A stretch of 64,000 bases of DNA from Phialophora verrucosa (GCA_002099365.1 MSED01000013.1:2046001-2110000), one strand, 5' to 3'. Shown: positions 42,203-54,431, counted from the first letter of the stretch. Numbers and translations: made by a program. The notes: generated by a model from the sequence alone, not told the origin.

Positions 42203-44890
42203 CTAATCAGAGACAGTTGTTCCGAAGTCCACCTCATTGAAAAACGTTGCCCGGAGCTGAATTATCGCAGTAAGCTCGAGGATGAATTCTTGGAGAATGA
42301 TGGCGTTCGTTAAAATATGACTGAGGCTGACTTGGCCGCGGGGACCGTTCTCATCTCGGCCACCAACAGGAGTCGCAGTGCCCGAATCGTCGCTTCCACG
42401 CGGCACTTGGCTTTGTTCAGGTGCCGGACTGGACGTCTGCTTCCGCCCAGCATGTACAGGCAAAGACTCGGACGCCTCTTCTGGTGCTTTTGCGTAGGAC
42501 AATTGTATTTGCGTCTTCAGCGATGCGTGACTTGGTGGTAAGTTCATAGGTTCATGTTGTTGCGCTTGAACTTCGTCCCCCTCTGACTGTGCGGGTATCG
42601 ACCGGCGTAAGGGCGAATGGGCCAAAGTCCGTTCCACCAAGCTGCCACGATGTCCTCTAGACATAGATACTGTACTATCTATGGACCCAAACTCGGTCGT
42701 CGAAGGCTTCTTAGGAGTTCTCGGTCGTGATCGAGAATTGCTATTTGGAGGTGAAATCCTTCTTACGCTGGCGTTGGTGTCCTTCGTTTGTCCGGAAACG
42801 CTTGTTGGACTTGAAGGACGTACAAACGGCTCCTCCTCGTCTAATTCAAGCCTCCTTCTGATGATGAGCTGATCCCACTCAGTGAATTGTGACCGCCATT
42901 GACGAACTTGTTCGACCAGATCAGAGACAACGAATGTGATGTTGAGCGTTGAACGATCTTCCGTGTCTAGTTCACCACCTGATGGAAGGAGCCATCCGCG
43001 AACATTCATATGCTGACAGGCAGCCAGGTCCAAGATGGCTCGAGTTAAGCTCAGATTTGTCGTGGTGTCGTTTGCAAAGAAGGTTCGTAGTAGGGCCAAG
43101 ATAGCCTCAAAGAGTTTGCATTCACGAGATATGGACATAATAGTCGTGTCCGCAGGATCCACGTCCAGGTCATCTATCCTGAAGCAGCTGTGCTGTTCCA
43201 GAATGATTTGCCCATCCGACAGCGCGCTCTGGTATGAGGCATCCATGTCTGGATTCTTGGCGATTGTTGCACTGTACTCGATTAATTTGAGCAAAGAAGC
43301 ATTCAGCTGCTTGACACTTCGTTGACCTGGAGCCATCGTGGATGGTTCAAGTTTGAACAGGTTTGGAAGAACGTGCCAGTGATGATGTTCGAGAATGACG
43401 GATAGCAATCGGAGGCAAGCATTGACGGTCTGCGCATGACGGGACTTTAAGCTCATTACCATCAGGTCAAGAAGGTTGAACAAGTTCGGAGACGGGCTGT
43501 CGGCGACTTCTGCCAAAGCTTTAAGGTGATCGATGCTCTTTCTTCTGCTGACAGACACACGCTGCCGTCGGTGACTCCTGTCCCTCGGATGCTGAGGCAT
43601 GTTGGGTGAGGCAAGAAGATATTGCAAAATGCGGTCCACAAGTTGCCAATGATGAAGGGCACGCAAGATCTGTGACAGATGGTCTATAACCGCAGCGGTC
43701 GAGCCACCCTCCACATCTGAGGATTCAAGAAGCGAGGGGTACAATAGTTGCTGGACAAAGAGCACCTGGAAGTGATCGAGTAAAGTATCACTGACTTCCA
43801 CCGACTTACAATGGTTCAGCGTGTCCTGCCAAAAGGCCAAATACGTGAAGAATGCCTTGCTGTCCAGCTGCAGCTCTGGAGGTGGCTCTGCGATGAGCGA
43901 TATGCTCTCTGCATGGTCCGACAGAAGAACGATCGGAGGGGCTGATACGAGTCCGGACAAGGTATTCGACTGCCTGCTAAGCCTGCTGTACAAAGCACCG
44001 AGGCCGCTAGCCATCTGAGGTGCTAGGTCACTTTCAATCATCCAGGTCTCTAGGGGCTTGAACTTGGATGCAGTTTCGGTCAAGTATAACAGCGCTGTTC
44101 GGGCAAAGTCGCCGACTGGGCCATCGTGATGGACATACTGCACCAGGACATGGAATAATGGGAATTGACTCCTCCTAGAGTCGTCTGCAGCGTTGCGACC
44201 GCGAGTTGTCTCTCGGTCTGGGTGGAACCAAGCCGGAAGGATGTCTGGATCCAACCTGATTTTGGTAGCAATTTCGAATAGTAGTTCCACCAGATCTGTT
44301 TGTAGGCGTTCTTCAACGATGACTCTTCCTCCTATTGTGGCAAAGCAGACCAGATCTAACAGGGACCTGGTAAACAACTTGCTGTCGAGTAGCCCTTCGG
44401 CCTCGCCATTGATGAGAATGTGGAAGAGCTGGGCAGAGGTCCTGATGATGTCGGTATTCGAGGAGGACACAGCAAGCTTGGTAACTATGATATAGGCTTG
44501 ACTCGATGTCACATAGCGAAGGCAGGAATGCGGTGCGGCTCTCCGTGACTCGTCGTGTAGGATTGCTTCTAGGCGTTGAAGGAGCTTGAGAGTGTAACTA
44601 AGGGCAGCTTCATCTTCGCGCTCGACATTGCCGCTGCGCCAGGTATGCTGGACCGTGTCAAAGAGGTCCACGTGAAAAAAGTGCTAATAGACTTACGGTG
44701 AGAGCATTGCAGATGCTCTTGCAAGATGCCAGCCGCTCTGCAGGAGTGTTTGTTCTTTGTTTGGTTGGCGATGAGCCGGAGCCTGCAATCAGGCGAGTGA
44801 GCTGCAAGTCATGTTCTGGTTAGACACTCTCGACCCTTACACAGCATGCGCTGGTATCCATCTATTGAGCAGGCGACCTACGATATCCAT
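42203..44890 (-). CDS. fhipA: FHIP-type (FTS/Hook-interacting) protein
   Basis: RAI16/FHIP family scaffold that links the Hook-FTS complex on early endosomes to dynein for transport along microtubules. Exons on the minus strand: 44890-44882 (MDI only), 44801-44697 and 44647-42203, about 852 aa. The second exon carries the family pattern TNTPAERLASCKSICNALT, which splices through a 49-nt intron (GTAAGT...GGTCCAG) to HTWRSGNVER. The body is helical repeat with FFTYLAFWQDTLNH, QQLLYPSLL and QTVNACLRLLSVILEHHHWH typical of the family. Residues 650-790 are disordered and S/P-rich. The C-terminus is a hydrophobic helix. The 9-nt first exon depends on a GTAGGT donor and an 80-nt intron with CTAAC and TTGCAG, and is less certain than the rest. 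Confidence 0.85.
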
Positions 44891-45279
44891 ATTCCCTGTG
44901 TCATCTTGACACGATCAGAGGACAGCTACAGTCTCGTAGCTATGCTGAAGTAATGCTATAGTGGAAGCAAGCAAGACAATGACTCGCACGTGGATGTTGT
45001 GAAGTTACAACGGCTTAGGGATTTGAGACACCGAATTCACCGCGGCCACTTGATTGCGACTTCCATGCTCATATATCTACTGCAGGCAGAAAACAAATTA
45101 AATGCAACTTCAGTCTCTGAATTTCCTTCTTCGAACCCCCGTGTCTCCTGTCTGTGGCTACTAATCCTCATTATCTCAGGTTATGCATAAGGCTCGAGTC
45201 AAGTTTAAGGGTGAGGGAAATCAGCTTCATCTTGCACTCATTCAGGACTTGGGGCCTAAGACACTCGCTCTCATACGCC
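44891..45279. other. Short divergent intergenic region
   Basis: About 390 bp between the FHIP start and the membrane-protein locus. Nothing recognised. Confidence 0.4.
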
Positions 45280-46003
45280 ATGGCCGCCCGTGGGAGCACA
45301 GCTGCGCCAGACCTAGCCGTAAAGGCTTCTGCAACACCAGCAAAGACAATGGCTCAAACGGCGTCCTGATGAGCTCGGCCGTGACCCATTCTGCCGGCGA
45401 AACTGACAGACAGAAAACTCGGACCGGATCGTCATCAGAGCAAGGGCACAGTCTCTCCTACATTCGCCCCATGACACAACATCCAGGCTCGTCTGTCTCG
45501 GTTCTTCAAAAGGACTCTTTACCACTATCATCGGCATCTCAATGCTCGGCACGAGCGTCACTTTCTCCTACGTCCTCTCCGACAATACCACCAGATCTCG
45601 CCCAGCGAACCCGGTATTTAACCTCGGACAAACTCAACATTTCCTGGCCACCAGCTGACTTTTGTTCTTGCTTGCTCTGGCGAACGCCTCGCTCTGCTCC
45701 ACTCTCCTGACGTTCTTCAAAGAACACTTGATTGCAGACTGGGATGGCGTGAACGGCAAAAAGAGCCGGTTTGAAGTACAGATATATGCCGTTTCTGCTG
45801 CTGGTCTGATGGGTGCCCTGATCGTAGGAGCCTTTGTGCTGCTAAGCTTGGTGGTTGCGGCCTACTCTGCTATGCTCGGATGGGTTGCTCTTGGCTTCAC
45901 TGCGTTTTATGGACTTGTCATTGCCGTGGGGTTCCTGGAACAGGTTCCGTGGCCCTGGAGGAACAACGCCCAAGCTCCCGGTTCAAACCACTCTGAGAGC
46001 TAG
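45280..46003 (+). pseudogene. Multi-span membrane protein interrupted by in-frame TGA
   Basis: Looks like a member of a fungal family of small predicted membrane proteins without known function. The readable frame gives LFTTIIGISMLGTSVTFSY, then a loop, then QHFLATS-stop-LLFLLALANASL. It continues with FFKEHLIADWDG and two strongly hydrophobic spans (AAGLMGALIVGAFVLLSLVV; LGWVALGFTAFYGLVIAVGF), ending at 46003. The TGA at 45656-45658 falls inside the second span, where Trp (TGG) would fit. No GT..AG pair removes it while keeping the frame. The frame has no ATG upstream of 45542. One possible first exon is 45280-45318 (MAARGSTAAPDLA), spliced from GTAAAG to CTGACAG at 45409. Readthrough of UGA-C or a base-call error remain possible. 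The family name is not recognised. Confidence 0.5.
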
Positions 46004-46274
46004 GAGTACGTTGGTAGCAAGAATAGAGCGCCCGGATGCTGGTACGGGGAGGTTCGATTATGCAATCGTGGTGCAGGTACACTGTGGTAGGCCTGTTTTG
46101 TGGTTCATGTCTTCATCATAACGGTTCGTGCAACTGGATCCCCAGGAGCGTTGTCGGCATACGGGTCCAAAGTGACGTCCAGAAAAGCTAGTCCATCATA
46201 GGCGGCTCACCTCGTGCTCGTCTTGATAGTCATACAAAACTGGCTCCCGTAGGATGAGGGGCCCATAACCCCCC

Positions 46275-47362
46275 TCAATCACTTTCATCATCGGTGTCGG
46301 CTTTCCTCTTTCTCCCACCCTTCCCTTTCCCTTTGGGCTTAAGCTCTTCATCGCTATCTTCGCTCTTGGCTTCAGACTTGGCGCGACCTTTCTTAGAACT
46401 CTCATCAGGGATGTTCTCGCAGATCTCGTTCAAGAAATCAAACTGGCCATCGTTCATCAGTGCTGCCTTCAGATGTTGCGCTGTGACACGTTTGGAATTG
46501 TTGGCTTTTGCTTCCACTGCTCCTTTCGTGACCAGAGCTATCATGAAGAGCTCAAGTGCCTTGGCTGCATACAAGTCAGACCAGAATATATATGGCCAAG
46601 GATGATAGACGGAGACTTACCAACAGCTGTAGGTGTGGCTTGGGCAACTTTGCCGACATCCTCATCGGCTTGCATGATTCGTTTGATACGAGCGACGGGG
46701 AATTTTGTCCTGACGTCAATAGCCGCTGTCAGATCGACGGGGGCAACAGGCATAGTTGGTTGAACAGGCCGTGCCGGCTCTGCTTTGGGCTGTACGGTAT
46801 TCCTGGGAGATGTGTTGGCACTGTAGTCGGTGTCTTGTTGTGCCTCAGCGGCTTGTTGTCGTCTTGTTCGGGGCATATCGCCGTACTGCGTGAACTGAGG
46901 TGGGGATGGTGGGAGATACTGCTGACTAGGTGTCTGATTGAATGATGGTCGTGACGGGGACTGTTGGTACTGTGGTGGTGGTGGATTATTGTACGTAGGT
47001 TGACCCAAGGGACGGGACTGAGCGGGTGGGGAATGTTGGATCGGAATTTGCCCTGGTAAGCTAGGAGTGCGAAAAGATTGCGGTGGATATGGGCTTTGTT
47101 GAGAGAAGTGACTTTGTGGTTGAGGACGTGAGCCAAAGTATGATGTCGATGCAGCTGCAGTCGAAGGGGAAAAGAAGGGCGAAGCGTCGTAGCTACCTCT
47201 AGGACTGAATGAATAGCTTGAAGGGAAATTTGGATCCGGAACGTGGTAGCTTGGAATCCGAGCTAGTCTGGGTGGTGGTGGGGCGTTAGCATTTGTGAAG
47301 CCTGATAGATCTGGGCTGCTTGGGCGGTATGATGACTCGGGATTGTCGTGTTCTTCACTCAT
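46275..47362 (-). CDS. bur6: NC2-alpha (Bur6/DRAP1) histone-fold corepressor subunit
   Basis: Subunit of NC2 (Dr1-DRAP1), which binds TBP on promoters and blocks TFIIA/TFIIB recruitment. Exons 47362-46621 and 46564-46275, about 343 aa, with a 56-nt intron (GTAAGT...TGTATGCAG). The junction reads TAV then AKALELFM, completing the histone fold: [56 protein letters not shown]. The N-terminal 210 residues are P/Q/S-rich and disordered. The tail is a K/E-rich basic-acidic segment ending DTDDESD. A Dpb3-like identity was considered, but the [12 protein letters not shown] spelling favours NC2-alpha. Confidence 0.88.
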
Positions 47363-48404
47363 TGCTCAGCAGCGAATAAAGGTTGCAGCTGGACGGTGGT
47401 GCAGAAATTCCGGGGGAGTAATAGTCCTGGTGGTCTTGCAGTAGTGGATGATGGTACAATGATGCGAGAGAACTCATTTTGGACGGACCAAGCTGTGCTC
47501 AAATAGGGCTCTACTGCGCGACTGCCTTCATCGTCGAGCTGAGGGAGTGGTGAAGACACGACCAAGCCAAATGTCACCGCGACCACTTCCGTACAGGCAA
47601 TGACGGCAAACAATGTGAAGCATCAACGTGCACACATTTCCGGAAGGGATGAATATAAATCCGAAGAAATGGGTATTTTTTGGGTTGTGGTGGTGGGTAT
47701 GAGCGAGTTCCAAGTTGCAAATGGGTCGCGGTCATGCAGATTGAAATGCTGCTGCGCATCCGGGCTCCAGAGAGCGAGGGGATGGAGGGGCCTTATAAAA
47801 ACATTCGGCGAGGCATCAATCCAGGCGGCTGCGGCAGGGGAGATGCGCAATCCGATCATCAGATCAACGACGCTACTCCCTAAACGCGACCAATCAATCC
47901 AACGGTTTCCGGCCTGCCATTTTTGTTCCACCTCTTTTTGCACGGGTTGCTCTGAATTTTCTGGTCCATCTCCGTTACTGATGCCCCGCCAGTTCCAGCG
48001 CAGCGGCGTTCCTCAATGTCTGCCCGTTTGGGCGTTGGTTTGTTTTAGACCTGGTGAGACTCACGGTGACAATTTAGTGCAGCCGTGGATCGCTCTGCAG
48101 ACTCGGTTCGATTCATCACTTGTGCCAACTCATCGCACGCGTGCGTCAACACATTCTCCCCTGGACGCGTCGGACTTGGAATGTCGAAATTCACACTCAA
48201 TGCAATTCTCGTCGCTTCATTCCTCACTGCCAAATGATGACAGAGCAGTCTGGAGACAGTGGCCGACATCTTATCGCATGGCAGCAACCCGGTCGTCAGA
48301 CTGTGGTCGTCGTTTGCACGTCCAGTTACTGTCGATGAAAGACCCTTTAAACTTGATCTAATCTGATGGCGCTGTGGCTCTAAACGATACCATTGCACAC
48401 GATG
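47363..48404. other. Intergenic region with a long unassigned plus-strand frame
   Basis: About 1.04 kb upstream of bur6. A 253-codon plus-strand frame with an ATG (47600-48361) covers most of it. The product is C/S/R-rich without recognisable domains. A TATAAAAA element lies at about 47793, inside that frame. I regard the ORF as probably non-coding. Confidence 0.35.
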
Positions 48405-49701
48405 CTATTTAAGAGCCGACGCAAGACTCGAGGACATCACACAATCGGTCATTATATCGAGGCCCTGAAGCCGTTCGACGCGAGTCTCACCCAGGAACAA
48501 ATTCACCACGGGCCAGGCATGAATACCTGCTTCCTGCTCATGGACCTTGACCACAGCACCATCCTTCTTCATGTTGTTGATCATTTCCTGAATCCCAGGC
48601 GCAAACACTTCTTCCGAGCCATATACGACGCGATATCCACTCACGGGCGATGCTTGTTTCCAACGCCCCGTACACACGCCCGGTGAAATAACGCCATCCG
48701 TCATGGTCGCCTCACCGGCGTATTGCTTTGCGTACAGATGGAGGCTGTTCTTATCCAGATAGTCGCTCCGAGTATTGTGGTTCAGGTCGGAGACGAGATG
48801 TGTCCACGGACTCAGCAAAACCGCCAAGCCTGGCCGATGCAGAGCGTGGAATTGAGGATCTTGTTCGACATGACCGGGCTGGAGTAGCATGCTCAAGATG
48901 AGTGTTGCCCCTGCTGAATCTCCACTCACGCAAATTTTTGCAGCCGAACCATCTCCGAACGTTTCTCGAAGGAAGGTATATCCTGCACGAGTCTCGTTGA
49001 ACTGGACCGGCCATCGAGCATCCGGAACGAGGGTGTATTCCAGGGCGAAAACGGCTGGATTCTTGAAACCGCTTTGTTTCAGTCTGGTGGCCCAAGCCAT
49101 GAGGAATTCGATATAAAAATATGCTGACCCCATCGAAAAGCCCCCTCCTACGACAGCTGAGGTCAGGTAGATTCAGTGGACATTTTGAGATTACTGACCG
49201 TGGGCGTAGTATATGATGATATCTGGCTCGGCAAGCGCATCCTCGATGATCCACAGTCCTCTTGCGCCATGGCGTATGACTTCGCGATAGAACATGGGAC
49301 AGCGCAGATACCCATGTCGCAGTAGACGGAATCTAAAGAACGGATAAGCCACCCATTTGGAGAAAAAGACCCGTCCCACCCCGGCGGGAAGCTTTGCAAA
49401 TGCAAAGCGAACGCAGCGAATGACCAGATCCTGGAAAATGGTGGCATGCCGAGTGAATGGTGACTGTGACTGCTTTTTCATATAATATCGTTCATATACA
49501 AGCTGGTATGGGAGTTGAAAGGCTGTCGCGACCTATCAGTGTCGTTCCCGGCTGGCGACGATATGCTTACAGACCAAGAAAAGGTATTACTTGAGCGGCC
49601 ACTACCAAGAGCTCGCCAAACGCTACTTGGTACAATAGTTGGGGAAGGAGGAAGATGACGAAGGCAACGCAGTCGAGGCCATTTATTGGCCCGAGGATCA
49701 T
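48405..49701 (-). CDS. Membrane-anchored alpha/beta hydrolase (HSL/steryl acetyl hydrolase-like)
   Basis: Predicted esterase/deacetylase of the hormone-sensitive-lipase group; yeast Say1 removes acetyl from sterols in the ER. Exons 49701-49575, 49522-49199 and 49147-48405 give about 397 aa. An N-terminal hydrophobic segment (VAFVIFLLPQLLYQVAFGEL) serves as anchor. The oxyanion motif HGGGFSMGS is assembled across the 51-nt second intron (GTCAGT...GTCGTAG). The nucleophile motif is GDSAGATLIL, the acid region VVYGSEEVFAPGI and the His in GIHAWPVV. Where relatives often have Asp after YG, this enzyme has Ser followed by two Glu. Intron 1 requires the weak donor GTCTGT; the adjacent GTAAGC shifts the frame. 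Another hydrolase subfamily with similar motifs cannot be excluded. Confidence 0.78.
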
Positions 49702-50400
49702 TGTTCTCGTTGCTTGTGGTGGTATCAAGGTGTGTCCAGCCCGTGGGTGTGGAAGCCCACCCAATCCTGCCACGAGTTGAAATGAACGAGAGACGGCATA
49801 CGAGACGTACAAATGCGAGACCCGTGCAGAGGAGATTCGGGCATTAGAATGGAGAAATGTACATTGAAGTTTGAAATCTTGGATATCTACGATACATCTA
49901 GTTGTTGAGAGGCCGCGGGCGATCGGACTGGCCGGTGATCTCACCATTCTTTGGAAGGCGATTCGCGATTCGCGATTCATTTTAGGTGTCCTCGGTGTTC
50001 CTTATTACTGTAGGTGGGCGTCACTAAGAGGGTCGAGGCCTGCTAGCTCTTTCTGCTCTAGCGTAACCCGGAGCCTTTTGGTGCAGTCGCGAAGCCTACT
50101 GGGTACTGGGCCTAGATGCTAGGCAGCCTCTCGCAGCTTTTACATAGACATGCATTTGGCTGCTGGGGAGACCTGCAGAAAACTGCCAGTCACATTATCG
50201 CCATCAACGCCGTTCAATATGTATTACAATTTCACTGCCACTTGTTCTTGAATATTTGATACCTATCACTGCTGGAAAGTCGCGTCACAGCAAAGCAGAC
50301 GCTCTTGCCGATCGGCATCTAATGGCTTTGATCCTTCCGGACTTCCATTCTTGATTGCGACGGTCACCACCACGAGCCTGTTAAGACACCGATTATTGTC
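49702..50400. other. Divergent intergenic region, hydrolase / RING gene
   Basis: About 700 bp between divergent starts. No coding region or recognised element. Confidence 0.4.
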
Positions 50401-53400
50401 ATGGCTGCCATAGCGCTAGATGCGGGCTTGAAGGAAGTCCTTGAGTGAGCTACGAGTGTCCATCTCTTGACCGCATTGACTGACAACATCAGTTCGTTAG
50501 ACTTGGACAAGGTTCCCGAAAAATTGCGATGTACCAACTGCCACAGTTTGAACCTCAGCCCTCACAAGACATCCTGCTGCGACGTCTACATCTGCGAATC
50601 CTGTCAGTGAAGTTCAGCTCTCTGCATCTTGGCGCGCGGCTTACAACGGACAGGCTTCAATGACCACCGCAATTCCACTTGTCCCAAATGTGAACACAAA
50701 CCCTTCACCGACGACATCTGCAAGCCCAATAAAGGCATGCGTACCACAGTCAAGACCTGGCTGAAGAGTCAAGAGAAGGCCAAAGCAGATGGACAGGACA
50801 AAGCGGATGCCACCCAATCAAACTCAGACAAACCCGCCGTCAATGGAGATGGTCGACCTGATGTGACCACGAATGCCGCTGCGGCGACAGAAAATCAGCC
50901 GCCGATCGATGCACTCGAGACTGAAGGAACGCCAGCTGCCGAGTTGCAGCCTTCCATCGAGGTGATTTGCGCCGCCTTCTGGTTTCTGGTTCGCTCTCTG
51001 ACCACGCCCTTAGGAACCCGACCACGAAGTAGTCGATAACGACGACGACATCGAATTTCAGGTAGAACTCGACGATGACCACCAGCAACTTCCTATTCAA
51101 CGCCCGAAGAGTGTAGAAGAGACTCCTCAACCCCAATCTACAATATCCTCCGAGAAGCATCAGTCGCAGTCACAAGACGTGGCTAGTAACAACAACTTCG
51201 ATGGGATGAATGGCGTTGACTTCTCAGACAATATGGGTGGTTTTAATAATAACATGGACGCGAACCAGATGCAGCAGATGATGCAGATGATGCAGGCCAA
51301 CATGCAGAATGGCATACCTTTCAACCCCATGATGAGTACGTCTGATCCTACAATCACAATCTTGAGGTCTGTCATGCTAACTGAACCGAACTGCAGTGAC
51401 CATGATGTCAAATATGAACCAAATGTCTGGCATGCTCGGCGGGTTTGGCGGTCCCAATGGAGGCATGAACATGAATGGAATGAGTGGCATGAACATGGGC
51501 ATGAACTTCGATCCCACCCAAGGGATGTATGGCTGGAACGGCCAGAGCAACAATATGTGGCAGAATAATAATGCAAATGCATTCTCGAATGGCATGGGCA
51601 ATAACCTTGGTTCCAATTATGGTTTCAACATGGCCCAAAATGGCAACTTTCAGCAGAATTACACAGGTGGTGATTTCCCGAATGCTTACCACAACGGCCG
51701 CGGCTATGGCAGAGGTCGTGGTCGCGGTCGTGGCGGCTTTGGGAGAGGCCGTGGTAACTTCAATCAGTACTCGCAGTATCAACAACAACAAGGCTATCAA
51801 AATGGCACTGGTCCGAGACAATTCGATAACCGCAACACGCAGTCTCACATGATGCATAATGACCGCGCCGCGCCGATCGCCCAGCAGGAAGCCGAAGACA
51901 ATCGTGGATTGGTCGACGAGAGCCACGAAGATGATGAGTTTGCCCCTGGTGGTCAAGAGGAGGTCCAAGAGGCCCTCGGTGAAGACTACCAGAAGTCAAC
52001 AGTCGCCGAGGAAACTGCTGCTCCCGAGGTCGTTGTCGCTGCAGATGTTGATGGGACGGAAGGCCCGGAGCCCATGCGGCAGGCTGATTCCCTGAATATT
52101 GATAAAGTGACCGAGGCTACCGTGAAGAACAAGCCTGAGCCCGTCGAGCAAGAGCCTTCTGAGCCTGTCACAGCGGCTGCGCCGGAGAAACCAATACCAG
52201 AGGCTTACAATGAGGATCTTCAGGGTTCAATGGCACCACCATCGGCGCCGCTGGGTCCTTCGGCCCAGTATGCTGATTATGGGTTCCGTTCTCGAGGACA
52301 TGGTAGATTCTCATCCCGCGGTCGTGGTTCATTGTCGATGCCAAATGGTCATGTTGCTTCACCAGTAAAGCCCTTTTCACCTTCCTCACCACCCAGGGAA
52401 CGAAAGGGGGTCGGTGTCGTTGGAGCACCGACAGGTCCTAGAGCGATGCGTGAAACCCCTGTACCGGCACCTACGAGGCCAGTCTCTCGGTCTGCGGCGA
52501 CAGGGTTCCAAATTATGGGCAGAGCATCTATGCGAGCGTCCTCAAGATCCGAATCGCGGGATGCTGACAGAGATCATAGCAGATCATCCCAAAGGGAGAG
52601 CAGAGATGAATCGAAACGGCCATACAAACAGGAAAAATACAGCAGTTCGAGGCACGAAACCGAAACGCAAGACGAGACGGAGCATCGCGATCAGGACAAG
52701 CGATCCAGGAGATCGTCGAAGCGAGATACCTACGATGACTACGAGCGGGATGACCGGGAAACTTCTTATCCTCAATCTGAGTCGACAGATTACAAGTCTT
52801 CATCCCGGCGCAGTCGGAATGACAAGGAGAGACCGTCGAAGCATTCCTCCCGGTCAAGACGGCATCACGATGAAGATGCCAACGGGGACCACGAGATGGA
52901 CGATTACGAAGACTCTGCACGGTCAAGCCGAGATGCCTACGGTGAAAGCAGAAGCAAGCACCGAAGCACCAAATCATCCAAATACGATGACCGGGACCGT
53001 GACCGCGACCGTGACCGTGCCCGCGACCGGGATCACGACCGAGATCGTGACCGAGATCGAGATCGAGAAAAGACCCGAGACAAAGACCGCGATAAGGAGA
53101 GAGATCGCGAAGACAGACATCGAGACCGCGTCCGCGATCGCGATCACCGCAAACGTTCACGCCATGACCGCCACCGCGAGGACGACGCAGACTACGACTA
53201 CGACTACGAGCAACAGGAAGAAGTCATCGAAGAATCCGAGTCCCGACACCGCTCCCGCCGCCACAAAAAAGACCACCACCGGGACACATCAGAACATAAC
53301 GGCACAACCAGTTCCACCCCGGTTCCCAACGGCCGTTCTCAATCCCACCGCTCCAGCGCGAACCCAACACCGGCGCCTGCACCCTCCCAATCAACCTTAG

Positions 53401-53633
53401 CATCCACGCTCGCCGAGGAAAAAGACATGTACACAATCGAACGTGAAAAGTTATCTCGCGAACGCATGCTCAAGGAACAGCAACGACGAGCGAAGCAGGC
53501 GGGGGTTCCGGGGTCCGGAAGTACGGGCACGAATCCAGGTAGAAGAATGTCCCATAAATACGAGGATGATTTGGAACGGCATCTGGTAGAAGGGGAGAGA
53601 CAGAGACATGGGAGTGGCAGGTCGTGGAGGTAG
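50401..53633 (+). CDS. RING/zinc-binding protein with M/N/G-rich, RGG and RD/RE low-complexity regions
   Basis: Five exons: 50401-50444, 50493-50602, 50654-50961, 51014-51335 and 51397-53633, about 1006 aa. All junctions keep phase. The N-terminal zinc domain reads KLRCTNCHSLNLSPHKTSCC, CESC, then CPKCEHKPF, CKPNKGMRTTVKTWL. This layout resembles the RING/U-box-like module of RBBP6/Mpe1-type RNA-processing proteins, but the DWNN and zinc-knuckle domains are absent. A Met/Asn/Gly/Gln-rich stretch (about 210-330) precedes an RGG patch (GRGRGRGRGGFGRGRG), an acidic Glu-rich part, and another RGRG segment. A long R/D/E/S/H-rich region (about 590-870) contains alternating RD. The C-terminus is helical and charged. 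A nuclear RNA-related protein is inferred from composition; ubiquitin-ligase activity is possible but unproven. Confidence 0.75.
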
Positions 53634-54431
53634 AAAATCCGAATGGCGACAGATTCGGCACGGCCGAGACACTTCGGATGCGAGTCGCATTGACGTTTTG
53701 GTCCAGAGAGAGAAAGGTGACAAGCAATCCGAGAAGGAGACCCTGGTGCTCGATGCTCGATGCTCGATTGCAGATCCAGACTGTCTCTTTTCCAAGTGTT
53801 TAATATCGAGGAAGCAATCAATCAAGCAAGCCGAGCGCAGACAGCCAGACAGCCGGACAGCCAGACGAGACAGGGCGTGACGATGCAATCTAGACTCAGA
53901 TCCAGCCAGGGAATCCCTCCTGCTCGTTTTCTTCCTTCTTCGTCTCCTCCTTTCCTCGCCTCGGACGTTTGATCTGGTCTCGTCTCTTGTCTTGTCTTGT
54001 CTTCTCTCATCTTCTCTCCTTTGTCGGGTTAGGTTACTTGTTCGTAGGCCTCTGTCTGTGATATCGAGCCCGCCTGTGGCTCCCGGCCTCCCCGGTTCGG
54101 AGGGCTTTGTTCCAGAGGGCAACGAGAACGTGAAGGATATTCTGCTACTACTTCTACTCTACTCGGCACACTTCTTCAGTATGACGGACGCTTCATGCAT
54201 CGTGGGGTGGAAATCAATTCAGTCAGTCATTCCAGTACCTGGAGAACAGGCCCATTGCTCAAAATACTAGATCATATTCAGAGTCGTTGAAAGCGGTCAA
54301 AAGATTACCCCCGGAGCAGGCAGCATTGCAATTCCTCGTCCCCACACCCATCCAATAGTACTGTAGTTCCCACACTCCCGACGATTCGCGTAGCTTCCCG
54401 ACGTTCCCAATCTCAGAACATGGTCATGGTA
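53634..54431. other. Tail-to-tail intergenic region with simple repeats
   Basis: About 800 bp between convergent genes. It contains short tandem repeats: GATGCTC-like units near 53748-53767, imperfect AGACAGCC units at 53837-53875, and CTTGT units at about 53981-54003. No gene recognised. Confidence 0.45.
53981..54003. repeat. Short CTTGT tandem repeat
   Basis: Four to five imperfect copies of (C)TTGTC in a pyrimidine-rich intergenic stretch; a low-copy microsatellite. Confidence 0.55.
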
